Source: Terribacillus aidingensis (GTDB taxonomy: Bacteria; Bacillota; Bacilli; Bacillales; Amphibacillaceae). From it: a stretch of DNA of 64,000 bases. The notes under the pieces are model-generated. The model was not told the origin of the DNA, ran no database searches, and worked only from the letters and a program-made list of their open reading frames with translations. Position 1 is the stretch's first letter, and every line of letters starts with the position of its first letter. This document shows, in pieces, positions 1-8,949 of this stretch. The position numbers and the translations under genes are program-made. The stretch covers positions 186,001 through 250,000 of the forward strand of contig NZ_OBEK01000002.1 of NCBI RefSeq assembly GCF_900215625.1, written 5' to 3'.

Positions 1-1
1 T

Positions 2-1435
2 TTTGGACTCATCATTGGTATGGTCCAGCTGGACATGGGTTTCCAAGAAGCAATTGATACATACATGCGGCTTACAGTTGGCGATGGTTTAGTTTCTCAA
101 ATACCAGCTATTCTGATTTCAACTGCTACAGGTATCGTGGTAACCCGTGTAGCGTCTGAAGGAAACCTTGGTAGTGATGTAACAAAGCAGCTATTCCGTT
201 TTCCGAGTATGCTATATATCGCTGCCGGAACAATTTTCTTGTTAGGATTAACACCGATTAACTTCTTCCTGACGACTGCACTTGCTGGTGCATTAGCCGG
301 CATTGCCTACTTCTTATCCAGATTACAAAAGCAATCGGAAACAGCAGATTTAGAAACAGAGGAAGTCAAAGAAGAAGCTTCAATGAAATCCTCAGATAAT
401 GTTGTCAGTTTGCTTAGCATGGATCCAATTGAGTTTGAATTTGGGTATGCACTGATTCCGTTAGCGGATACGAACCAAGGCGGAGATCTGCTTGATCGAA
501 TTGTAATGATTCGGAAACAGCTGGCAATTGAGCTAGGTATCGTTATACCAGTTGTGCGTATTCGCGATAACATCCAGCTAGGCCCGAACGAATATCGCTT
601 GAAAATTAAAGGCAATGAAGTAGCAGCAGGAGAAGTGCTGCTGGACCATTACTTGGCAATGAGTCCAGGTGTGGAAGATGACGGACTGGAAGGAATCAAT
701 ACACTGGAACCAGCATTCGGCTTGCCTGCTAAATGGATTAGCGAAGATACAAAAGATGAAGCGGAGCTGTCTGGTTATACAGTAGTTGATCCTCCGTCTG
801 TTGTTTCTACTCATTTGACCGAAACGATAAAAAGACAAGCGCATGAGTTGCTTGGAAGGCAGGAAACGAAACAGCTGATTGACCATTTGAAAGAATCGTA
901 TCCGATACTAGTAGAAGAAGTAACCCCAGATCCGCTATCTGTCGGGGATGTGCAGAAAGTGCTGGCAAAACTGCTGCGAGAACAAGTTTCCGTACGAAAC
1001 TTGCCTGTAATCTTTGAAACATTGGCTGACTTCGGAAGGATGACGACCGATACAGATCTTTTAGCAGAGTATGCACGTCAAGCACTGGCTCCGCAAATCA
1101 CGAAACAATATGTTCAGGGGAACCAACCGTTACAAGTAATTACTGTTTCAGGGACAGTTGAGAAGCTGATTGCTGATCATATTCAGCAGACAGAGCATGG
1201 AAACTATTTATCGCTCGATCCAGATGCACAGCAGCAGATCGTCCAGTCTGTCATGGAGCAAGCAGAGCGGTTGTCTTTACAAGAGGAAACGGTCATTGTG
1301 CTCTGTTCGCCTACAATTCGGATGTACATCAGACAGCTGCTTGACCGCAGTCTGCCGCATGCAGTCGTGCTTTCATATAATGAATTGGACAATACAACAG
1401 AAATCAAGAGTGTCGGGATGGTGAATGTCGCATGA
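2..1435 (+). CDS. flhA: FlhA, flagellar type III export gate protein (5' end missing)
   Basis: The reading frame is open from the first bases of the window, so the N-terminal part, including most of the eight-helix membrane domain, lies upstream. The visible 477 residues begin inside the FHIPEP-family membrane region (GLIIGMVQLDMGFQEA). They include the last hydrophobic helices (around SMLYIAAGTIFLLGLTPINF and ALAGALAGIAYFL) and then the whole cytoplasmic domain, which docks chaperone-substrate complexes during flagellar protein export. The cytoplasmic part shows the family phrases IPVVRIRDNIQL and NEYRLKIKG. The stop codon overlaps the flhF start (ATGA), and flhF, flhG and the che genes follow, as in the B. 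subtilis fla/che operon. Family assignment is secure; only the truncation by the window edge is unusual. Confidence 0.97.
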   Translation, partial: FGLIIGMVQLDMGFQEAIDTYMRLTVGDGLVSQIPAILISTATGIVVTRVASEGNLGSDVTKQLFRFPSMLYIAAGTIFLLGLTPINFFLTTALAGALAGIAYFLSRLQKQSETADLETEEVKEEASMKSSDNVVSLLSMDPIEFEFGYALIPLADTNQGGDLLDRIVMIRKQLAIELGIVIPVVRIRDNIQLGPNEYRLKIKGNEVAAGEVLLDHYLAMSPGVEDDGLEGINTLEPAFGLPAKWISEDTKDEAELSGYTVVDPPSVVSTHLTETIKRQAHELLGRQETKQLIDHLKESYPILVEEVTPDPLSVGDVQKVLAKLLREQVSVRNLPVIFETLADFGRMTTDTDLLAEYARQALAPQITKQYVQGNQPLQVITVSGTVEKLIADHIQQTEHGNYLSLDPDAQQQIVQSVMEQAERLSLQEETVIVLCSPTIRMYIRQLLDRSLPHAVVLSYNELDNTTEIKSVGMVNVA

Positions 1436-2541
1436 AAATGAAAAAATACACAGCGGCATCCATGCCCGAAGTGATGATACAAGTAAGACGGGAGCTTGGT
1501 AAAGACGCAGTTATTTTGCGTACAAAGGAGTTCACAAGCGGCGGATTTCTCGGTTTATTCAAAAAAAAGCAGATTGAAGTTATTGCGGCTTTGGATCCTG
1601 ATGTAAGCACAGGTGGGCCTGTTAAGGAGAGGGCCGCAGCTGTGTCTGCTGGAGCCTCCAATGTAGCCAGCAAAGAAACAGGGAGCGGTAAGCAAGCAGA
1701 TATGTCTTCCGAACTGACTGCTTTAAAGCAGGAATTAAAAGCGGCAATCTCCGGCCAAACAAGGCACTACGCGATGCCGCTGCAGCGTTTATATGAAAGA
1801 CTGCTTCATAATGAGGTGCTTCCTCAAATCGCTTCGGGTCTGATGGAAAGATTAATTGAACAGGGATACGCTGAGGATGCAGAGAGCAAGCTGCTTGCTC
1901 TGCTTACAGAGCGTTTCAGTAAAGTGCAGCAACCGGCAAGTTTTCAAAAGAAATATATTCATCTTGTCGGTCCCACAGGTGTGGGCAAGACAACAACGAT
2001 AGCCAAGTTGGCAGCCAAAAGTGCGTTAGTTGATAACAAAAAGGTAGCATTCATCACGACGGACACGTACCGTATTGCTGCGATTGACCAGCTGCGAACA
2101 TATGCAAAAATACTGGATGTTCCAATGGAAGTCGCTTATTCACTTGAAGATTATGAAGCAGCAAGAAAGAGGTTTGCTGATTATGATCAAGTGTTCGTGG
2201 ATACTGCCGGCAGAAACTTTAAAGACGCTGCGTATGTAAAAGAGCTGGAGCGTACACTCGATTTGCAGCAAGATGCGGAAACCTATTTAACATTAGCTAT
2301 TACTACGAGAGCAAGTGATCTGGCAGCTATTTATCATCAGTTTGCTCATCTGCCAATCAAGCAGTTTATATTTACAAAAATAGATGAAGCGAGCCGATAT
2401 GGCGGAATATTGAATCTCATGCAGCAAGCAAGTATCGGTGTTGCTTATCTTACACACGGACAAGATGTGCCTGATGACATTTTAACTCCTACTGCGAATT
2501 ATTTGGCAAAACGCGTAATGGAGGAGACGGCTCGTGCGTGA
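1432..2541 (+). CDS. flhF: FlhF, SRP-type GTPase for flagellar placement
   Basis: This is a 369-residue signal-recognition-particle-type GTPase. The N-terminal ~110 residues are the poorly conserved basic B domain (opens MKMKKYTAASMPEVMIQVRREL), followed by the N and G domains. The G1 motif GPTGVGKTT is at about residues 180-188; DTYRIAAIDQLRTYA, DTAGRNFKD and FTKIDEASRYG supply further SRP GTPase motifs. FlhF governs where and how many flagella are built and is stimulated by FlhG, encoded next. The start overlaps the flhA stop by four bases, which suggests translational coupling. Its length matches the family. No missing motif is seen. Confidence 0.96.
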   Translation: MKMKKYTAASMPEVMIQVRRELGKDAVILRTKEFTSGGFLGLFKKKQIEVIAALDPDVSTGGPVKERAAAVSAGASNVASKETGSGKQADMSSELTALKQELKAAISGQTRHYAMPLQRLYERLLHNEVLPQIASGLMERLIEQGYAEDAESKLLALLTERFSKVQQPASFQKKYIHLVGPTGVGKTTTIAKLAAKSALVDNKKVAFITTDTYRIAAIDQLRTYAKILDVPMEVAYSLEDYEAARKRFADYDQVFVDTAGRNFKDAAYVKELERTLDLQQDAETYLTLAITTRASDLAAIYHQFAHLPIKQFIFTKIDEASRYGGILNLMQQASIGVAYLTHGQDVPDDILTPTANYLAKRVMEETARA

Positions 2542-3421
2542 TCAAGCTGCTAAATTACGGGCCAGTGTGCAAGGTGCCGGATCAGGTCGTACAGTGGCAA
2601 TTGCTAGTGGAAAAGGAGGCGTTGGGAAGTCTAATTTTGCTCTGAACTTCTCTTTGGCTCTATGTAAGCTCGGTAAATCTGTTCTTCTAATCGATTTGGA
2701 CCTTGGCATGGGGAATATTGAAATTCTGTTAGGAAAATCAGCTGACTATTCCTTTATTGACATGATTCAAAAGCGATTAGACTTTGAGGAAATCGTAGAA
2801 TCAGGACCCCAGGGGCTGGATTTCATCGCAGCGGGAACAGGGATGAACAATTTGTTCCAGATGGATGATGCTGGGTTTGTTCATTTCCAAGCGGAATTTG
2901 AAAGAGCGCAGCTCAAGTATGATTATGTCTTTCTGGACATGGGAGCTGGATTAACTGAAGAAAGTGCAGCCTTTATTTTGGCGGCAGATGAAAGTATCGT
3001 TGTTACGACAACAGAACCTACGAGCATGATGGATGCATACGCTTTGATCAAGCATATCAAACAGCGCCATGCCAAATTGCCGATGCATTTGCTTGTAAAC
3101 CGAGCGGCTGATCGGCGAGAAGGTCAAGATACAGCTGCCAGAATGCAGGAAGTAGTACAAACCTTCTTGCAAGCGAAAATCAATCTTTTGGGGATATTGC
3201 CAGAGGATAAGCAAGTAACAAGATCAGTGAAGCTTCAGAAGCCATTTATTGACCAAAAAGATTCAAAGGCTGCAGCAGCTATTCGGCAGCTTGCAGCCAG
3301 CTATCAAAAGCCAGGTCCAGATACAGCAGCAAAAGAATCAACATCATTTATTGGCAGATTGAAAGATATCTGGCTGAAAGGGGGAACACGAAATGGGGAA
3401 AATCCGCGTTTTAGTCGTTGA
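2534..3421 (+). CDS. flhG: FlhG (YlxH), MinD-like ATPase
   Basis: This is a 295-residue ParA/MinD-type ATPase that begins at a GTG codon overlapping the end of flhF. The deviant Walker A motif SGKGGVGKSN lies at about residues 25-34. LLIDLDLGMGNIEILLG and DYVFLDMGAGL give the switch and Walker B regions. FlhG activates FlhF GTPase activity and helps assemble the flagellar C-ring at the right sites. The C-terminal ~35 residues, rich in K/A/T, resemble the membrane-targeting tails of MinD relatives, though I cannot prove an amphipathic helix. The gene overlaps cheB by 29 bases. Confidence 0.94.
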   Translation: MRDQAAKLRASVQGAGSGRTVAIASGKGGVGKSNFALNFSLALCKLGKSVLLIDLDLGMGNIEILLGKSADYSFIDMIQKRLDFEEIVESGPQGLDFIAAGTGMNNLFQMDDAGFVHFQAEFERAQLKYDYVFLDMGAGLTEESAAFILAADESIVVTTTEPTSMMDAYALIKHIKQRHAKLPMHLLVNRAADRREGQDTAARMQEVVQTFLQAKINLLGILPEDKQVTRSVKLQKPFIDQKDSKAAAAIRQLAASYQKPGPDTAAKESTSFIGRLKDIWLKGGTRNGENPRFSR

Positions 3422-4460
3422 TGACTCAGCTTTTATGCGGAAGATAATCTCAGATCTGCTGAATGGCGATGACCGCCTGGAAGTAATCGGAACAGCAAGG
3501 AATGGACAGGATGGACTCAATCAAATCCAACTGCTGAAACCGGATGTTGTGACGATGGACGTCGAGATGCCTATCATGAGTGGTCTGGAAGCACTAAAAG
3601 AAATTATGAAAAAGCAGCCTCTCCCGGTTGTTATGCTTTCCAGCCTCACAAAACAAGGTGCAGATATGACCATTCAAGCTATGTCACTTGGCGCAGTTGA
3701 TTTCATCGCCAAACCATCGGGTTCCATTTCGTTGGACCTTGATAAGGTCCGGGATGAACTCGTCGTCAAAGTAGCAGCAGCAGCTTCGTCCCGCCTTTCT
3801 GTTAAACCGCAAGTGAAGGCACCGGAAGTGAAAGTCATCAGCAGGACACCAATGAAGAGGCGTACTGCTCATAGTCTGGTCGCGATTGGAACTTCCACAG
3901 GAGGGCCAAGAGCTCTGCAGGAAGTAATCGGTAAGCTGCCTGCTTCTCTTTCTGCTCCAGTTGTTGTTGTCCAGCATATGCCAGTAGGTTTTACCAAGTC
4001 TCTGGCAGACAGACTGGACAGCTTGAGTGCTGTTAAAGTGAAAGAAGCCGAGCAGCATGAGATATTGCGAAATGGCACAGTATATATCGCTCCTGGCGGG
4101 TATCATCTGACAATTGTGCAGTCAGAAGACAGACTAGTTGCTAAATTGACGACTGAGGCACCAGTAAGAGGACACCGTCCATCTGTGGATCGAATGTACG
4201 AATCAATTAGTGATTTGAAGAATGTAGATGTGTGTACAGTCATTATGACTGGCATGGGAGCTGATGGGACAGAAGGTTTGCGCAAGATTAGTAATCAGCT
4301 GTCTTCTGTTTACAGTATTGGAGAATCTGCGACAACTTGTGTCGTCTACGGTATGCCTCGGGCAGCTGCTGAAGCAGGTTTGCTTCATCATGTTTGTCCG
4401 GTGCAATTGATTGCACAAGCCATTCACCAGCGAATTAATCTTTTAGAGGGGGTCAATTAA
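3393..4460 (+). CDS. cheB: CheB, receptor glutamate methylesterase
   Basis: This is a 355-residue two-domain response regulator. Residues 1-120 form a receiver with the acidic pair VVDDS, phospho-acceptor Asp56 (VVTMDVEMP) and the conserved Lys in FIAKPSG. A linker of ~40 residues leads to the methylesterase domain, whose catalytic triad is visible as Ser in GTSTGGP, His in VVVQHMP and Asp in MTGMGADG. CheB removes methyl groups (and deamidates Gln) on chemoreceptors after phosphorylation by CheA. The start lies inside the flhG end, with an AAAGGGGGAA ribosome binding site. It is immediately followed by cheA (TAATG overlap). Confidence 0.97.
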   Translation: MGKIRVLVVDDSAFMRKIISDLLNGDDRLEVIGTARNGQDGLNQIQLLKPDVVTMDVEMPIMSGLEALKEIMKKQPLPVVMLSSLTKQGADMTIQAMSLGAVDFIAKPSGSISLDLDKVRDELVVKVAAAASSRLSVKPQVKAPEVKVISRTPMKRRTAHSLVAIGTSTGGPRALQEVIGKLPASLSAPVVVVQHMPVGFTKSLADRLDSLSAVKVKEAEQHEILRNGTVYIAPGGYHLTIVQSEDRLVAKLTTEAPVRGHRPSVDRMYESISDLKNVDVCTVIMTGMGADGTEGLRKISNQLSSVYSIGESATTCVVYGMPRAAAEAGLLHHVCPVQLIAQAIHQRINLLEGVN

Positions 4461-6472
4461 TGGAAACAGATCAGTATCTAGATGTATTCATCGAAGAAAG
4501 CAAAGAACATCTGCAGGCATTGAACCAGCATTTGCTCGAGCTTGAAAAGCAGCCGGAAGATCTCAGCTTAGTAAATGAAATTTTCCGTTCCGCTCATACA
4601 CTGAAAGGTATGTCTGCTACGATGGGGTATCAGGATTTAGCTAATTTGACGCATCAAATGGAGAATGTTCTTGATGGAATTCGTAATCATCAAATTAAGA
4701 TCAATCCAGACATCCTTGATGTAGTATTTGAAGCTGTAGACAGCTTGGAAGAAATGGTGGTCGATATTGAGTCCGGCGGAACAGGGAAGAAAGAAGTCAG
4801 CGAACTTGTTCGCCAGCTAGAAGCAATTGAATCAGGCGAAGCCGTGTTGCAAACGGCAGCAGCTGTTGCTGAAGAAACAGAAACAAACAATGATACATCA
4901 GGTATCACGTTGGATGAATTTGAACTAGCCGTTCTCCGAGAAAGTGAAGAAAAAGGTTATCAAAACTTCTACGCAAAAGTCACATTGCGTGAAGATTGTA
5001 TGTTAAAAGCTGCAAGGGTTTATATGGTCTTTGAAGTATTAGAATCCTTAGGTGAAATTGTAAAATCCAATCCGGATGTTTCTCAATTAGAAGATGAAGC
5101 ATTTGATCTGAGTTTTGAAATGCTCTTCGTAACCCAGAAGTCAATGGATCTGATTAAAGAGAAGATTCTTCAAGTTTCAGAAGTTGATGCAGTCTCCATC
5201 CAGGACTATGCCGTTGATACATATAAACAAGCTCGGGATTCAACTGCAGAAACGAAAGAGACACCGGTACCTGCAAATGCAGCAAAGCAGCAGGAAACAA
5301 CCGGAGAGAAAAAAGCGCAACACAGCAATAAGACAATTCGAGTGAATATCGAGCGTTTAGACATTCTCATGAATTTATTTGAAGAGCTGGTAATTGACCG
5401 CGGCAGACTCGAACAGATTGCCGAAGAAGTAAAGCATCCAGAACTGAATGAAACAGTTGAGCGGATGGCGAGAATTTCTGGTGATCTGCAAAGTATCGTG
5501 CTGACAATGCGGATGGTGTCCATTGACCAAGTGTTCAATCGTTTTCCGCGTATGGTTCGACAGCTTGCAAAGGATCTTAACAAAAAAATCGACCTTCAAA
5601 TTGAAGGAGCAGAAACAGAGCTTGACCGTACTGTAATCGATGAAATCGGTGACCCGCTTGTACACTTAATCCGCAACAGTTTAGATCACGGAGTTGAAAC
5701 CCCGGATGTTAGACGCAAGCTAGGAAAAACGGAAACGGGAACAATTAAACTGAAGGCTTATCACTCTGGAAATCATGTCTTTATTAATATTAGTGATGAT
5801 GGTGCTGGTATCAATCGCAAGAAAGTAACCGAGAAAGCGATTAATAATGGGTTAATTACAAAAGAACAAGCGTCCATTATGACAGACAACCAAGTGTTTG
5901 GTCTAATCATGGAAAGCGGCTTTTCCACTGCAGATACTATTTCGGATATCTCCGGAAGAGGCGTAGGACTGGATGTTGTTCGGAACACGATAGAATCGCT
6001 TGGCGGAGCAATTACCATTGACTCTGAAGAAGGAAAAGGTTCCACATTCAGTATTGAATTACCCCTGACATTATCTATCATTAGCGTCTTGCTGGTAGAG
6101 ATACAACAAGAAAAATATGCAGTTCCGCTTTCGTCTATTATTGAGACGGCAATTATCTCAAAATCGGATGTTATGCATGTTCATAATCAAGCAGTAATAG
6201 ATTTCCGCGGCAGAGTGGTGCCACTCGTTTCTTTGAAAGATGTATTCCAGGTACCTGAAGTAATTGAAGAAACGGATCATTATTCCGTTGTAATCATTAA
6301 AAAAGGCGATAAATCTGCCGGCTTGATCGTCGATGGTTTTATCGGTCAGCAGGAAATTGTGCTCAAATCACTTGGCAACTATCTGACTGACATTTTTGCA
6401 ATCTCCGGAGCTACCATTCTTGGAGATGGACAAGTAGCACTTATTATCGACAGCAATGCGCTAATCAAATAA
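4460..6472 (+). CDS. cheA: CheA, chemotaxis sensor histidine kinase
   Basis: This is a 670-residue kinase with the full P1-P5 architecture. The P1 Hpt domain carries phospho-acceptor His46 (RSAHTLKG). A P2 segment follows at ~150-260 and a charged linker rich in E/K/T at ~260-290. P3 dimerisation and the P4 ATPase come next, with the N box (HLIRNSLDHGVE), G1 (INISDDGAGI) and G2 (GRGVGLDVV). P5, CheW-like, runs from about residue 530 to the end. CheA reads receptor arrays and phosphorylates CheY, CheB and CheV. Overlaps cheB by one base and is followed by cheW after 12 bases, so the signalling core is co-transcribed. Confidence 0.97.
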   Translation: METDQYLDVFIEESKEHLQALNQHLLELEKQPEDLSLVNEIFRSAHTLKGMSATMGYQDLANLTHQMENVLDGIRNHQIKINPDILDVVFEAVDSLEEMVVDIESGGTGKKEVSELVRQLEAIESGEAVLQTAAAVAEETETNNDTSGITLDEFELAVLRESEEKGYQNFYAKVTLREDCMLKAARVYMVFEVLESLGEIVKSNPDVSQLEDEAFDLSFEMLFVTQKSMDLIKEKILQVSEVDAVSIQDYAVDTYKQARDSTAETKETPVPANAAKQQETTGEKKAQHSNKTIRVNIERLDILMNLFEELVIDRGRLEQIAEEVKHPELNETVERMARISGDLQSIVLTMRMVSIDQVFNRFPRMVRQLAKDLNKKIDLQIEGAETELDRTVIDEIGDPLVHLIRNSLDHGVETPDVRRKLGKTETGTIKLKAYHSGNHVFINISDDGAGINRKKVTEKAINNGLITKEQASIMTDNQVFGLIMESGFSTADTISDISGRGVGLDVVRNTIESLGGAITIDSEEGKGSTFSIELPLTLSIISVLLVEIQQEKYAVPLSSIIETAIISKSDVMHVHNQAVIDFRGRVVPLVSLKDVFQVPEVIEETDHYSVVIIKKGDKSAGLIVDGFIGQQEIVLKSLGNYLTDIFAISGATILGDGQVALIIDSNALIK

Positions 6473-6484
6473 GGAGGGTTCATT

Positions 6485-6955
6485 ATGGCAGAAGAAATCG
6501 TACAAGATGTGAAAGTAATTGTTTTTCAATTAAAGAATGAAGAATATGCGGTACCAGTAACCCAAGTAGGTTCAATTGAGAAGATGGAGCATATCACGAG
6601 AGTGCCGAATACGGAAAACTTCATCAAAGGTGTTATCAATATGCGCGGGATTGTGACACCGATTGTAGACTTGCGCAGCCGCCTTGGACTGGAGGAAACA
6701 CCAGCTGATGAGAATACAAGAATTATTATTGTGGATCTTGCGGATACATCCATCGGTTTAATTGTTGATGCTGCCAATGATGTGGTAGATATACCTGTCG
6801 ACAAAATTGAGGAATCACCGCAAGTGATTGGTGCCATTGACATCGATTATATTGACGGAGTTGTAAAACTGGACGACAGGCTGATCATTTTGCTTGATTT
6901 GCGGAAAGTATTGAAATTCCATGAAATTGAGCAAATCAAGTCTATTGAAAACTAA
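6485..6955 (+). CDS. cheW: CheW, chemoreceptor-kinase coupling protein
   Basis: This is a 156-residue CheW-domain protein that bridges chemoreceptors and CheA. Typical phrases are VIVFQLKNEEYAVPV near the N terminus, NFIKGVINMRGIVTPIVDLR in the middle and GLIVDAANDVVDI further on. A strong AAGGAGGG site precedes the ATG. The length is standard for the family and there is no extra domain. The stop codon overlaps the cheC start (TAATG). Confidence 0.96.
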   Translation: MAEEIVQDVKVIVFQLKNEEYAVPVTQVGSIEKMEHITRVPNTENFIKGVINMRGIVTPIVDLRSRLGLEETPADENTRIIIVDLADTSIGLIVDAANDVVDIPVDKIEESPQVIGAIDIDYIDGVVKLDDRLIILLDLRKVLKFHEIEQIKSIEN

Positions 6956-7599
6956 TGTATGATTTAAGGCATATAACAGAGGATCAACTGGATGCATTGA
7001 AAGAAGCAGGAAATATAGGCGCAGGAAACGCCTCTACTGCTCTTTCTACTTTGCTTCGCCGAGATATCGACATGCAGGTTCCTGCAGTGCGAATATGTCA
7101 TTTTAATGAATTGATTGATTCGACAGGCGGTGCGGAGCAGCCAGTAGCGGCCATCTATCTTCGGATTCAGGGAGATGCACCAGGGAACATGTTTTTCCTG
7201 TTAGAACCAGGAGATGCAGAAATGTTTGTTCATTATATTACGGGCAGTGAGGCCTTCGCATGGTCGAACACGTCCCATGATGATATCAACTTGTCTGCTT
7301 TACATGAAATGGGCAACATTTTGGCCGGAAGCTATTTGTCTGCTATCAGTGATTTCGCTGATGTAAATATGCAGCCATCCGTTCCGCAAATAAGTGTGGA
7401 TATGGGCGGTGCCATTTTAGCAAATGGATTGATTGAAATTGCTCAGGAGAGCGACTATACGGTTGTTATTGATACAGTCATATCCTTACTCAATCCGAAT
7501 CAGGAACAACATATGATTGAAGGGAAATTTCTTCTGCTGTTGGATCCAGATGCGTTCGATCAATTATTCCGATCTTTAGGAGTCGAAGTGCATGACTGA
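6955..7599 (+). CDS. cheC: CheC, CheY-P phosphatase
   Basis: This is a 214-residue CheC/CheX/FliY-family phosphatase with the two pseudo-symmetric active-site helices, each with the Glu..Asn signature: LKEAGNIGAGNASTALS near residues 13-30 and LHEMGNILAGSYLSAISD near residues 115-133. CheC lowers CheY-P and is itself stimulated by binding CheD, encoded immediately downstream with an eight-base overlap. This CheC-CheD pair is one of the adaptation systems typical of B. subtilis-type chemotaxis. Start codon overlaps the cheW stop. Confidence 0.95.
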   Translation: MYDLRHITEDQLDALKEAGNIGAGNASTALSTLLRRDIDMQVPAVRICHFNELIDSTGGAEQPVAAIYLRIQGDAPGNMFFLLEPGDAEMFVHYITGSEAFAWSNTSHDDINLSALHEMGNILAGSYLSAISDFADVNMQPSVPQISVDMGGAILANGLIEIAQESDYTVVIDTVISLLNPNQEQHMIEGKFLLLLDPDAFDQLFRSLGVEVHD

Positions 7600-8086
7600 T
7601 ACAGAGGTGTTGCATGTCGGCATCGCTGACGCAAAGATTGCTGCTTCTCCGCAGCATTTGCGTACAGCAGGTCTTGGTTCTTGCGTCGGCGTTGTTGTCT
7701 ACGACAGACAATCCAGGCTGGCTGGAATGGCACATGTCATGCTTCCTGACTCGAGTCTGGCCAGACAGACACAGATGAACCGTAATAAATACGCAGATAC
7801 TGCGATGGACGACCTGATTGCGAATTTGCTGCGATTAGGTGCGAGCAAAATGCGTTTTAAGGCGAAGATGGCAGGGGGAGCCCAAATGTTTTCTTTCATG
7901 TCAAGTGATGAAAAGATGCGGATTGGTCCCCGAAACATTGAGGCAGTGGAACGGAAGCTGCAAGAATATCGAATTCCAATTGAAGGCAAGGATGTCGGCG
8001 GCAGTAATGGACGTACGATTGAGTTTGATACTGATACGTGTGCTTTGAAGGTCAAAACAGTAAATAAAGAGGAAGCGATCATATAA
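7592..8086 (+). CDS. cheD: CheD, receptor glutamine deamidase
   Basis: This is a 164-residue CheD-family protein. The catalytic Cys sits in GLGSCVGVVVYD (about residue 31), with the catalytic His in GMAHVMLP roughly 18 residues later. Further family signatures are ANLLRLGA, KMAGGAQMF, IGPRNIEAVERKL and DVGGSNGRT. CheD deamidates glutamines on chemoreceptors and exchanges between receptors and CheC, coupling CheY-P level to adaptation. Overlaps cheC by eight bases, so the two partners are probably translated together. Confidence 0.96.
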   Translation: MTDTEVLHVGIADAKIAASPQHLRTAGLGSCVGVVVYDRQSRLAGMAHVMLPDSSLARQTQMNRNKYADTAMDDLIANLLRLGASKMRFKAKMAGGAQMFSFMSSDEKMRIGPRNIEAVERKLQEYRIPIEGKDVGGSNGRTIEFDTDTCALKVKTVNKEEAII

Positions 8087-8136
8087 TGGAGCAGCTTTAT
8101 GCCTATGACGAAACAGCAAACGAAGGAGGGAGTTTC

Positions 8137-8913
8137 ATGGTCAATAATGGATCAGAAACAGAACAGCACTATTGGAACAGCTGGTTGATAAATAAAGATA
8201 ACGAAGCTGCCAATGAATTGATGCGAATGTATATGCACGTAGTAGATTACCACACCCAGCGCATCGCTGCTCATCTTCCCTCCAGTGTGAGCAGAGATGA
8301 TGTCAGAAGCTTTGGTTACACAGGATTGTATGATGCCTTGCAAAAATTCGAACCGAGCCGGGATTTCAAATTCGAAACGTATGCTTCTTTTCGTGTCAGA
8401 GGTGCTATTATGGATGGCTTACGAAAAGAAGACTGGCTTCCTCGTACCGTACGAGATAAAGTGAAAAAAATTGAAGCAGCAGCTGCCAGCTTGGAACAGT
8501 CGCTCGAACGTCAGCCTACTAGCTCTGAAATTGCCAAGCAGACTGGTTTAAGTAAAGATGAAGTGGAAGAATCGGTACGGGATTCACTGTTTTCCAATGT
8601 GCTTTCTATGGATGACAAGCCTGCTCAGCCTAAACAGGAAAAACATGACTCCGGTTATGTTCTTCCAGATTTAAAGACACCTCAGCCAGAGGATGCTGTT
8701 ATGCAGAAGGAACTGCTGCATCAGCTCACAGACTGTATCAAATTGCTCAACCAACACGAACAGCTCGTCATCAGTCTCTTCTATAAAGAAGAATTGACGT
8801 TTACGGAGATTGGTCACATACTGGAATTAACAACTTCCCGAATTTCTCAGATTCACAAACGTGCAATCTTTAAATTAAGGGAATCTTTGGCAAAGCTTTC
8901 AGCTATCAGCTGA
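8137..8913 (+). CDS. sigD: SigD, flagellar/motility sigma factor
   Basis: This is a sigma-28 family factor that directs late flagellar, chemotaxis and autolysin genes. Region 2 is clear (YDALQKFEPSRDFKFETYA, then RVRGAIMDGLRKEDWLPR), region 3 spans ~90-140, and region 4 ends with the helix-turn-helix FTEIGHILELTTSRISQIH. I chose the ATG at 8137 because a strong AAGGAGGG site sits six bases before it; the resulting 258 residues match the ~254 of B. subtilis SigD. An upstream in-frame ATG at 8086, overlapping the cheD stop, would add 17 residues without homology. The stop codon lies inside an 11-bp perfect hairpin (8894-8918). Confidence 0.95.
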   Translation: MVNNGSETEQHYWNSWLINKDNEAANELMRMYMHVVDYHTQRIAAHLPSSVSRDDVRSFGYTGLYDALQKFEPSRDFKFETYASFRVRGAIMDGLRKEDWLPRTVRDKVKKIEAAAASLEQSLERQPTSSEIAKQTGLSKDEVEESVRDSLFSNVLSMDDKPAQPKQEKHDSGYVLPDLKTPQPEDAVMQKELLHQLTDCIKLLNQHEQLVISLFYKEELTFTEIGHILELTTSRISQIHKRAIFKLRESLAKLSAIS

Positions 8914-8918
8914 AAGCT
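8894..8918 (+). repeat. Perfect 11-bp hairpin across the sigD stop codon
   Basis: AGCTTTCAGCT (8894-8904) and AGCTGAAAGCT (8908-8918) are exact reverse complements separated by ATC. The TGA of sigD (8911-8913) is in the right arm. No T-run follows, so this is not a standard terminator; it could protect or pause the sigD 3' end before the swrB-like gene. Confidence 0.7.
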
Positions 8919-8949
8919 ATTTCCATTTTGTATAGAAGGAAGGTTCTCC

